Source: an uncultured Alphaproteobacteria bacterium
GTDB lineage: Bacteria > Pseudomonadota > Alphaproteobacteria > UBA7985 > CAJQQZ01
Assembly: GCA_905480445.1 (NCBI GenBank)
Contig: CAJQQJ010000428.1
Coordinates: 1 to 17,012 of the forward strand
Reading direction: 5' to 3'
Length of the DNA: 17,012 nt
Below the pieces are notes generated by a model. That model had not been told where the DNA came from. It did no database searches and saw nothing but the letters and a program-made list of their open reading frames with translations. The translations under genes were made by a program, and so were the position numbers. Position 1 is the first letter of the stretch. Each line of letters begins with the position of its first letter. Shown one piece after another: positions 8,937 through 14,748 of this stretch.

Positions 8937-9722
8937 ATGCTGGTTGATTCTCATTGTCATCTCGACTTCCCTGATTTTGCGGAAGACCGTGATGAGTTCG
9001 TAGAGCGGGCGAGACGAGCGGGTGTTGGTCGGATTGTCACGATTGGAACACGGCCGTCTCAATTCGCCGGTGTTCAAGCAATTGCTGAGAGCTACAAAGA
9101 CGTTTTTTGCACTGTCGGTGTGCATCCGCACAACGCTGGAGAAGAAGGATTGAGCGAACCTAGCTTCCTGCTGCAAGCCGCCAAACACTCGAAAGTGGTC
9201 GGTATTGGTGAGTCAGGACTAGATTATTTTTACGATAAGGCGCCTCGTGATCGTCAGGCTGAGTCCTTTCGTGTGCATATCGATGCTGCTCGTGAAACGG
9301 GCCTGCCTTTGATCGTTCATACGCGTGATGCAGACGACGATACCATCGCAATCTTGCAAGAGGGGCACAGCAAAGGGGCATTCCCATGTGTGATTCATTG
9401 TTTCACGGCCAGTCAGAAGTTAGCTGATGCTTGTCTGGCCATGGGGCACTACATTTCCTTCTCTGGTATTCTGACATTCAAGTCGGCGGCGAACATACAT
9501 GAAGTCGCAAAAGTTGTGCCGGTGGACAGAATGCTTGTTGAAACAGATGCTCCCTATTTGGCACCAGTACCTAAACGTGGCAAAAGAAATGAGCCGTCTT
9601 ATGTTGCCCATACAGCGGCCTTTTTAGCGGAATTGCGTGGAATGGAATACCAGCAGGTCTTAGAACGGACTGGCGAGAACTTTTTCCGACTTTTCTCTAA
9701 GGTTCCAACGGGAGCACTCTAG
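8937..9722 (+). CDS. tatD: TatD-family metal-dependent deoxyribonuclease
   Basis: TatD-family proteins are TIM-barrel, two-metal hydrolases with DNase activity, linked in other bacteria to DNA repair and quality control. The metal ligands are in place: His6 and His8 (DSHCH), Glu92 (GESGLDY), His128 (HTRD), His154 (IHCFTAS) and Asp204 (ETDAPY). The ending segment LAPVPKRGKRNEPSYV is characteristic. At 261 residues the length is normal. The ATG is four bases after the metG stop, with GGAAG about nine bases before it. The stop codon touches the start of the next gene. It is the TatD/YcfH type by sequence; the exact substrate is not shown. Confidence 0.95.
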   Translation: MLVDSHCHLDFPDFAEDRDEFVERARRAGVGRIVTIGTRPSQFAGVQAIAESYKDVFCTVGVHPHNAGEEGLSEPSFLLQAAKHSKVVGIGESGLDYFYDKAPRDRQAESFRVHIDAARETGLPLIVHTRDADDDTIAILQEGHSKGAFPCVIHCFTASQKLADACLAMGHYISFSGILTFKSAANIHEVAKVVPVDRMLVETDAPYLAPVPKRGKRNEPSYVAHTAAFLAELRGMEYQQVLERTGENFFRLFSKVPTGAL

Positions 9723-10502
9723 TTGACGCAAGGGTTGAAAATAACTGTTTTAGGCTCTGGTACTTCCAGCGGTGTTCCGCAGGTTGGCGCTAACTGGGGC
9801 GTTTGTGATCCAAACAACCCTAAGAACCGTCGCCGCCGTCCTTCTATCCTGATCGAGAGTGCCAAAACCACCATATTGGTTGATACTGGCCCAGATTTAC
9901 ATCAACAGTTAACGCTCTGGCCGGTGCCGCAGATTGATGCTGTGATCTATACTCATGACCATGCCGATCATACGCACGGTATCGATGACTTGCGGTTCCA
10001 GGTCTACAGCCAAGGCCAAGGACCAATTCCTCTTTTTACAGACGAAGCCGCGCTGGAATCTGTTCGGGCCAAATTTGGCTACGCACTGGTATCGACCAAC
10101 AAGAGCAAGTTTTATCCGGCGCTCCTTGACGATCGAATGGGGCACGACAATCCATTCGTGATCGGTGACCTTGAAGTCAAATGGTTTAACCAACCACACG
10201 GTGCTATCCATACCTTGGGTTTGAGAATAGGTGACTTCGCTTACTCCACGGACGCCGTTGATTTTACTGAAGAGCACTTTCAACATTTAGAAGGCGTTAA
10301 AACTTGGATCGTTGACGCTGTCCGTTATGCACCGCACCCAAGTCACGCACATCTGGATATGACCTTGTCGTGGGTTGAAAGACTTAAGCCGGAAATGACC
10401 TATCTCACCCATATGTCCAATCTCATGGACTATGATACTCTTTGTTCAGAACTGCCCGATCATGTGCGTCCTGCCTACGATGGACTGGTTCTTGAAGTTT
10501 AG
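9723..10502 (+). CDS. PhnP-like metallo-beta-lactamase fold hydrolase
   Basis: This is a metallo-beta-lactamase fold hydrolase of the group related to PhnP, a cyclic phosphodiesterase of phosphonate use. The early GSGTSSGVP segment, the VDTGPD turn (53-58) and the zinc-binding HxHxDH motif at 78-83 (HDHADH) are present, with further candidate ligands in STDAVDF and the C-terminal LTHMSN segment. It starts with TTG directly after the tatD TAG stop. GGGAG ending eight bases before the TTG supports this unusual start, and no ATG is available near it. No other phosphonate gene is nearby, so a PhnP role is doubtful; in alphaproteobacteria this protein habitually follows tatD and its substrate is not established. 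Confidence 0.9.
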   Translation: MTQGLKITVLGSGTSSGVPQVGANWGVCDPNNPKNRRRRPSILIESAKTTILVDTGPDLHQQLTLWPVPQIDAVIYTHDHADHTHGIDDLRFQVYSQGQGPIPLFTDEAALESVRAKFGYALVSTNKSKFYPALLDDRMGHDNPFVIGDLEVKWFNQPHGAIHTLGLRIGDFAYSTDAVDFTEEHFQHLEGVKTWIVDAVRYAPHPSHAHLDMTLSWVERLKPEMTYLTHMSNLMDYDTLCSELPDHVRPAYDGLVLEV

Positions 10503-10531
10503 TCGAACCTAGAAAGATAAGGTCAAGGAAC

Positions 10532-11164
10532 ATGACGATGTTGAGTGATGTAAATCTCCCCCTGATCTTGTTTGCAGCTTTCATCGGTGCTGCAAGCCCG
10601 GGGCCCTCAACCCTAACGATTGCTGGTATGTCCATGAATGCAGGACGGCGTTACGGCGTGGCCTTGTCTCTAGGGGTTCTGACAGGGTCCTGGTTTTGGT
10701 CAGTCTGCGCGGCGTTCGGATTAGGCGCCATCATGCTTGCTAACGCTTGGGCTTTTGAAGTGATGCGCTATCTTGGCGCTGGATACTTGTTGTACTTGGC
10801 TTACAAGTCTGCTCGATCCGCATTCAGCGCCAAACCAACCGCCGTGGCCGGAATTACAACGACTTCCTTGTCAAAAGCTTACTCAAAAGGACTAGCCCTT
10901 CATCTAACCAATCCCAAGGCTATCCTTTTCTTTGGTTCTTTGTTTTCGATTGCTGTTCCGCCTGGATCTTCTTTGACGGCCCTAGTGGTTGTTATTTGCG
11001 CCGTTGGCATTCAAAGCACATTGATATTTGTTGGTTATGCATTACTGTTTTCCAGCGCGCCAATGGTTACAACTTACATGAAACTTAGACGCTGGTTTGA
11101 GGCTGTCTTTGCTGTGGCCTTTGGGATCGCTGGTTTTAAAATACTCACAGCTCGTTTGGGCTGA
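10532..11164 (+). CDS. LysE/RhtB-family amino-acid exporter
   Basis: This is a small inner-membrane protein of the LysE/RhtB family, whose known members export amino acids such as lysine, threonine or homoserine lactone. The signature FIGAASPGPSTLTIAG is at the end of the first membrane segment. About six hydrophobic segments spread over 210 residues, which is the family length and topology. GGTCAAGGA just before the ATG supports the start. It follows the MBL hydrolase by 29 bases on the same strand and could be read from the same transcript. The substrate cannot be told from sequence. Confidence 0.92.
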   Translation: MTMLSDVNLPLILFAAFIGAASPGPSTLTIAGMSMNAGRRYGVALSLGVLTGSWFWSVCAAFGLGAIMLANAWAFEVMRYLGAGYLLYLAYKSARSAFSAKPTAVAGITTTSLSKAYSKGLALHLTNPKAILFFGSLFSIAVPPGSSLTALVVVICAVGIQSTLIFVGYALLFSSAPMVTTYMKLRRWFEAVFAVAFGIAGFKILTARLG

Positions 11165-11181
11165 AAATCTGGAGAAATCAG

Positions 11182-11568
11182 ATGAAACACAAGGGCGGTT
11201 GTCTATGCGGTTCTGTGCAGTATGAGCTGGAGGGCGAATTGAGGCCATCCATTTCGTGCCATTGCACTCAATGTCGAAAAACCTCTGGGCATTTTTGGTC
11301 TGCAACTCAGGTTCCAAATGAAAGGTTCCACCTGATCAAGGAAGAGGGGCTGAAATGGTTCCGTTCTTCAGATTGGGCGCAGCGTGGGTTTTGCCAAAAC
11401 TGTGGTTCTTCACTTTTCTGGCAGATGGATGGTGAAAGGGCCACATCAGTTGCTTCTGGCACATTAGAAGATGACAGCGATCTCGTTCCCGGCAGACATA
11501 TTTGTATGGGCACTAAAGGCAACTACTATGAAATCAATGACGGTCTTCCCCAAGAGGAAAAATGGTAA
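11182..11568 (+). CDS. GFA-family (Gfa-like) zinc-binding protein
   Basis: This 128-residue protein belongs to the GFA family, named after glutathione-dependent formaldehyde-activating enzyme (Gfa). The seven zinc-binding cysteines are visible: Cys7 and Cys9 (CLCGSVQY), Cys26, Cys28 and Cys31 (CHCTQCRKTSG), and Cys71 and Cys74 (FCQNCGSSLFW). It is shorter than true Gfa (about 190 residues) and belongs to the large set of short GFA proteins of unknown substrate, so a formaldehyde role should not be assumed. GGAG nine bases before the ATG supports the start. Its stop touches the start of the MOSC gene, and it begins 17 bases after the exporter. Confidence 0.92.
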   Translation: MKHKGGCLCGSVQYELEGELRPSISCHCTQCRKTSGHFWSATQVPNERFHLIKEEGLKWFRSSDWAQRGFCQNCGSSLFWQMDGERATSVASGTLEDDSDLVPGRHICMGTKGNYYEINDGLPQEEKW

Positions 11569-12150
11569 ATGTCCATTCTAAAAAGAACGAAAATCTACGG
11601 TAAAGCAGAAGCCCTGTTGGTGAACGGAACACCAGACAAGTCGCTTGCGACTGAGGGCGTCGACAAGGTGGAGGCTGATTATGGAGGCTTCGTTGGCGAC
11701 AATCACTATGGCGAAACTCGAGCGTCTTGTGTTCGTGTAAAGGCACAGTATCCTGAAGGTACAGAAATCAGAAACGTACGTCAGATCTCCATTCTGTCTG
11801 TTGAAGAGCTGGCCATTGTGGCTGAACGAATGGGGATACCTGTCGTCAAACCAGAATGGGTTGGCTGCAATCTGTTACTATCGGGCATTCCAGATTTCAC
11901 ACAGGTGCCGCCGTCATCCCGACTGGTTTTTGAAGGCGGGGCTGCATTAGCAATCGATATGGAGAACGGGCCCTGCAGATATCCGGGCGATGTCATGGAA
12001 GAGTTTCATCCTGGTTGCGGCAAACTCTTTGCGCCTTCTGCGATGAACCTTCGAGGTGTGACTGCTTGGATTGAAAAGATAGGTACAATTGAAGTTGGCG
12101 AAACCTGCCGCCTTCATATCCCGCCGCAACGGATCTACTCCCATGCTTAA
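11569..12150 (+). CDS. MOSC-domain protein
   Basis: MOSC domains occur at the C-terminus of molybdenum cofactor sulfurase and in stand-alone proteins such as YiiM, which handle sulfur or hydroxylated substrates together with molybdoenzymes. The typical GFVGDNHYG segment (40-48, with His46) and the conserved cysteine in NGPCRYPG (Cys136) are present, followed by a VTAWIEK-containing C-terminal strand region. Length 193 is normal for the stand-alone type. The ATG comes directly after the TAA of the GFA gene, with AGAGGA upstream inside that gene, so the two are probably coupled. No molybdoenzyme is in view, so the partner is unknown. A strong hairpin follows the gene. Confidence 0.9.
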   Translation: MSILKRTKIYGKAEALLVNGTPDKSLATEGVDKVEADYGGFVGDNHYGETRASCVRVKAQYPEGTEIRNVRQISILSVEELAIVAERMGIPVVKPEWVGCNLLLSGIPDFTQVPPSSRLVFEGGAALAIDMENGPCRYPGDVMEEFHPGCGKLFAPSAMNLRGVTAWIEKIGTIEVGETCRLHIPPQRIYSHA

Positions 12151-12163
12151 CTGAACGAAAATT

Positions 12164-12196
12164 GGCTCACTCCCATTGTCGAAAAAGGAGTGAGCC
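12164..12196 (-). terminator. Perfect 10-bp hairpin between convergent genes
   Basis: GGCTCACTCC (12164-12173) pairs perfectly with GGAGTGAGCC (12187-12196) around a 13-base loop. On the minus strand the hairpin is followed by AATTTTCG, a short U-tract, so it best fits a terminator for the cupredoxin transcript. On the plus strand no T-run follows (CAGAAACG). It could also slow the MOSC transcript coming from the left. Confidence 0.7.
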
Positions 12197-12232
12197 AGAA
12201 ACGAAAGTTCGACGCAGATCAACTTCTGTTGA

Positions 12233-12595
12233 TTACTTTATAGTCAGCGTCGCCTTCATATTTGGATGGAACCTGCAAAAGTAGTTTGTCGCCATGTCTG
12301 CGGTTACTTCCAAAACATAGCTTTCATCAACCTTTAGACGGCCACTGTTCCATGTTTTGTCTTTAGCAGTCGCAGTGTGAGGCGCGATGTCCATGTTTAT
12401 CCATTTGATCTGATCGCCTAGCGATACTTCCAGACTGTCAGGCACAAATTTGAATTTGTGGATTTTGACCTCATGCACGACGCCAGATTCTGTTGCGTTT
12501 ACTGACCCAGCTATCGCTAGGGAAGCCAACGAGGCACCAAGTACGCCAGCTAGAAACTGGCGTCTTAGAGAAAACTTACTCCGCAAGTTGGTCAA
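12233..12595 (-). CDS. Amicyanin-like cupredoxin (blue copper protein) with twin-arginine leader
   Basis: This is a small exported electron-transfer protein of the plastocyanin/azurin fold. The type 1 copper ligands can be assigned as His73 (APHTA), Cys107, His110 and Met113 in the segment CRFHPNM. The short C-x2-H-x2-M loop is that of amicyanin rather than pseudoazurin. The N-terminus has Arg11-Arg12 in SLRRQFLAG, then a hydrophobic stretch and probable cleavage near VNA|TE, so Tat export is likely, although the motif is not fully canonical. The only plausible start is TTG at 12595 (or TTG at 12586), because a TGA lies two codons upstream of the first. Its first 20 bases overlap the end of the DUF4142 gene. 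No methylamine dehydrogenase or other obvious redox partner is in view. Confidence 0.88.
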   Translation of the reverse strand: MTNLRSKFSLRRQFLAGVLGASLASLAIAGSVNATESGVVHEVKIHKFKFVPDSLEVSLGDQIKWINMDIAPHTATAKDKTWNSGRLKVDESYVLEVTADMATNYFCRFHPNMKATLTIK

Positions 12596-13103
12596 CCATC
12601 ATTTGTGCATGGCCTTCGTGGACTTTAAAGATCTCGAGGCCTCTCTCGAACAGCGCCTTTACTTCTGCGTTGTCGATGTTCGGGATGAATGTGTTTTCCA
12701 CCAAGTCGTTCACAGCCTTGTGGTAACCAAGTTCGTTGGCTGCATAGGCCCTGTCAAAATCTGCTCCACGCAAAGCGGCGAGGTCATTAATAATACCTTC
12801 CGCATTTGCATTTAGTGTTTGGCTCAAGAAGTTGTCTTGAGCCTCGGCACCCAATTTGGCCAACAGAGCAAGTGCTGCGGTGTTAACAGCTTCATGATCG
12901 TTGATCATGGTTTGAGCAAAGGTTCTGACCTCAGCATTTGCAGAGATCGCAAGTGCCAGGTGCGCGTAGCGAATATCAATGTTGTCGGCGACATAAGCAA
13001 CATGAGCGATTTCGAGATCGTTCAGTTCAGCAGGGTTATCAGCAACGGCGGTAGTTGCGAGCAAAAAGCTCATTGAGAGAGCTGCTAGGGTTTTTTTGAT
13101 CAT
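12576..13103 (-). CDS. Exported DUF4142 (ferritin-like fold) protein
   Basis: This 175-residue protein has a Sec signal peptide (1-21, cleavage near AVA|D) and a helical domain matching the DUF4142 pattern: an IAHVAY...YAHLAL helix, FAQTMINDHEAVN, FDRAYAANELGYHKAV and a final FKVHEGHAQMM helix. Such domains are thought to form a ferritin-like four-helix bundle. His34, His48, His70, His128, His162 and His165 lie on the predicted helices and could bind metal, but no biochemical function is known to me. The start is ATG 13103, supported by GGAG seven bases upstream; a TTG four codons earlier is less likely. It is first in a two-gene minus-strand unit with the copper protein, whose start lies inside it, suggesting a shared envelope role. 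Confidence 0.85.
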   Translation of the reverse strand: MIKKTLAALSMSFLLATTAVADNPAELNDLEIAHVAYVADNIDIRYAHLALAISANAEVRTFAQTMINDHEAVNTAALALLAKLGAEAQDNFLSQTLNANAEGIINDLAALRGADFDRAYAANELGYHKAVNDLVENTFIPNIDNAEVKALFERGLEIFKVHEGHAQMMVDQLAE

Positions 13104-13150
13104 TGTAATCTCCAATTAATGTTGATGCGTACAGAAAACAGCAAGAGATG

Positions 13151-13176
13151 GAATTAATGAATAGCTGATAATTCAT
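13151..13176. promoter_or_regulatory. Interleaved AT-rich inverted repeats in the divergent intergenic region
   Basis: Between the DUF4142 gene and the divergent AraC-type gene, GAATTA (13151-13156) pairs with TAATTC (13169-13174), and ATGAAT (13157-13162) pairs with ATTCAT (13171-13176) across 8 bases. Their position in the shared 137-base promoter region makes them candidate regulator sites. Six-base arms in AT-rich DNA can arise by chance, so support is modest. I found no convincing -35/-10 pair for either direction. Confidence 0.25.
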
Positions 13177-13240
13177 AATAAATGCTCGATCGTTCAGCTT
13201 TATGGACAGGGTGCCTTGTTTGTGAGAAGCTGTGATTGTT

Positions 13241-13603
13241 ATGTCAGATCTTTTAAGCGATGTTTTTTCACGGCTCTCCATAAAGGGGGCTCTCTACTTC
13301 AGGACGGATTTCTCACCGCCTTGGGGTGTTGAGGTCCCTGAATTCGAAAGAGTTTGTCGGTTCCACTTTGTTCACCGAGGTGAATGTGTTGTTCAGATTT
13401 TGCCCTCGGGTGAAACTCGGAAGCTTACGCAAGGGGACTTGGTGATAATTCCCCATGGTGCGAGTCACGCTCTTTCTTCCGATCTTTCGGGTAAGCCCGA
13501 AATTCTGCCACTTGATCAGGTGCTTGAAGAGTCTGGCTACGACGGGACCGGGTTCTTAGTCTATGGCGGACGAGGTGACAAAGAGCAGGATGCTGCAACA
13601 TAG
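13241..13603 (+). CDS. N-terminal cupin sensor half of the interrupted AraC-type regulator
   Basis: These 120 residues match the start of the cupin-type (Cupin_6) sensor domain of AraC regulators: LSDVFSRLSIKGALYF, an APW-like PPWGVEVP segment, CRFHFVHRGECVVQI, then LTQGDLVIIPHGASHAL, where histidines of the cupin barrel lie. The frame opens at GTG 13232, but ATG 13241 matches the family start (MSDLLSDV) and has GAGAAG about 11 bases before it. The product stops at the amber codon after DAAT, so it would lack the DNA-binding domain. As a free protein it could at most be a ligand-binding or dimerising fragment. Confidence 0.55.
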   Translation: MSDLLSDVFSRLSIKGALYFRTDFSPPWGVEVPEFERVCRFHFVHRGECVVQILPSGETRKLTQGDLVIIPHGASHALSSDLSGKPEILPLDQVLEESGYDGTGFLVYGGRGDKEQDAAT

Positions 13604-13660
13604 CTTATCTGTGGGCATATTTCATTTGCGACTGATGCGAAGCATCTAATCTTTGAACGT

Positions 13661-14185
13661 TTGCCTTCACTGATTCATATTGAAAACTACGGTGAGACAG
13701 CGGGCCGATGGATGGATGCGACCTTAAGGATGATAGCTGACGAGACGAGTGGTTCAAACATTGGGGGTGACCTTATTGCTCTCAAGATGTCTGAAGTTAT
13801 CTTCGCGCAGGCCATCCGTAGCTTCATTGAAGGGCAGGAAGGGTACCAAGCCGGTCTGTCAGGTTTCGCCGACCCCAAGCTGTCTCGAGCACTTGACGCT
13901 TTCCATCATGCACCGGCCCAAACTTGGACGGTTGAAGGCTTGGCACAAGTTGCTGGTCTTTCTAGAACGGCATTTTCACAACAGTTCTCTGCAAAAATCG
14001 GACAGACACCTTTGCAGTATTTGACATCGTGGAGAATGCAGATCGCTCGGCAATGCCTGTCAGAGCGGAATGCTTCTGTTACAGATGCAGCTGAACTGGT
14101 GGGCTATGCATCAGAATCGGCCTTTGCAAGAGTGTTCAAAAAGGAAGTTGGTATGACACCCGCTGCCTATAGATCAAACGCTTGA
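13661..14185 (+). CDS. C-terminal DNA-binding half of the interrupted AraC-type regulator
   Basis: This piece carries the end of the sensor domain and a complete AraC/XylS helix-turn-helix region. The first motif is within WTVEGLAQVAGLSRTAFSQQF and the second within VTDAAELVGYASESAFARVF, followed by KKEVGMTPAAYR. The first possible starts are TTG 13661 or ATG 13712; neither has a visible ribosome site. It is in the same frame as the upstream half, 57 bases beyond the amber codon, so it most likely is the remainder of one gene. If translated alone it would be a DNA-binding protein without its full sensor. Confidence 0.5.
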   Translation: MPSLIHIENYGETAGRWMDATLRMIADETSGSNIGGDLIALKMSEVIFAQAIRSFIEGQEGYQAGLSGFADPKLSRALDAFHHAPAQTWTVEGLAQVAGLSRTAFSQQFSAKIGQTPLQYLTSWRMQIARQCLSERNASVTDAAELVGYASESAFARVFKKEVGMTPAAYRSNA

Positions 14186-14340
14186 GCAGGTATTTGCCTC
14201 GTGATAGATGCGTTCGTATCGATAAATGTACGATCTGCAAGGTTTGGTGAACTTCTGAGACTAGGGAGCAAGCCAACTTATAGATATTTTCTCGTCATCA
14301 TATTGGCGCTGATGCCATACAATTTTCGGGAAACCAATCT

Positions 14341-14694
14341 ATGCCTCGCTTCATTACTAAAACTATTCACGCCTATTTAGACTACCCAGTAGCACTTTCT
14401 TTGGTGGTCCTTCCAATTCTACTCAATCTTGGACAAACCAATCCTTCGGCTCTTTGGTTGTCTATCGTAACCGGTGTGGCTGCATTCTTCTTAACCGTTC
14501 TGACTGACCATCACCTGGGCTTGATCAAAATCTTGCCGTACAAATTTCATCTGACAGTTGATATGTTGGTCGGCATCGTTTTCGTGGTCGTGCCATTTGT
14601 GCTTGGTTTCGTTGGAATTGATGCCATTTACTACTGGGTTAACGGTATTGCCGTTCTAATTGTTGTGACTTTGCACCAGCCTGAAACTGCCTAA
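14341..14694 (+). CDS. Small four-helix membrane protein, SPW-repeat-like
   Basis: This 117-residue protein is almost entirely hydrophobic, with four predicted membrane segments: about 14-31 (YPVALSLVVLPILLNLG), 37-55 (LWLSIVTGVAAFFLTVL), 70-92 (HLTVDMLVGIVFVVVPFVLGFVG) and 94-112 (DAIYYWVNGIAVLIVV). The two pairs look alike (a DYPVALS...LPILLNLG half and a VDMLVGI...VPFVLGFVG half, each followed by a W-containing helix), as in proteins with duplicated SPW-type repeats, although the SPW motif itself is not present. The function is unknown. CGGGAAA about 10 bases before the ATG gives modest support for the start. The 155 bases before it hold no feature I can support. It stands alone between the regulator and the convergent sulfatase. 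Confidence 0.75.
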   Translation: MPRFITKTIHAYLDYPVALSLVVLPILLNLGQTNPSALWLSIVTGVAAFFLTVLTDHHLGLIKILPYKFHLTVDMLVGIVFVVVPFVLGFVGIDAIYYWVNGIAVLIVVTLHQPETA

Positions 14695-14717
14695 TTAGCC
14701 AGAGACGCAAACCTAGT

Positions 14718-14748
14718 TGAGCCCCACAGGCTTTGCAGGTGGGGCTCA
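14718..14748. terminator. Perfect 10-bp hairpin between convergent genes
   Basis: TGAGCCCCAC (14718-14727) pairs perfectly with GTGGGGCTCA (14739-14748) around an 11-base loop. It lies 23 bases after the small membrane-protein gene, and on the other strand it includes the TGA stop of the sulfatase gene. Neither side has a good T-run, so it is either a weak bidirectional terminator or an mRNA 3'-end stabiliser. Confidence 0.5.

Larger units (their letters stand above)
13241..14185 (+). pseudogene. AraC-family regulator interrupted by one in-frame amber codon
   Basis: Read in one frame from ATG 13241 to the TGA at 14183-14185, this is a complete AraC-family regulator of 314 codons with a single TAG at codon 121 (13601-13603). 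No frameshift is needed: codons on both sides of the TAG continue the family pattern, including LICGHISFATDAKH just after it. In relatives as I recall them the residue before this LICGH/LVCGH segment is often glutamine, so a CAG-to-TAG change is the simplest explanation. The intact form would have an N-terminal cupin sensor domain (Cupin_6 type) and a C-terminal pair of helix-turn-helix motifs. It is divergent from the DUF4142/copper protein pair, which it may once have regulated. Alternatives are amber readthrough, a sequencing error, or two separate small proteins. Confidence 0.75.

Noticed and set aside
9723..10502. Naming the MBL hydrolase phnP
   Set aside because: There are no phosphonate genes in view, and alphaproteobacterial tatD-linked members have no established substrate.
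11182..11568. Calling the GFA protein a glutathione-dependent formaldehyde-activating enzyme
   Set aside because: It has the zinc cysteines, but it is much shorter than true Gfa and no formaldehyde-oxidation genes are nearby.
13604..13660. A frameshift as the explanation for the split AraC-type gene
   Set aside because: Both halves are in the same frame and the 19 codons between them read through sensibly, so a single nonsense codon explains it without any indel.
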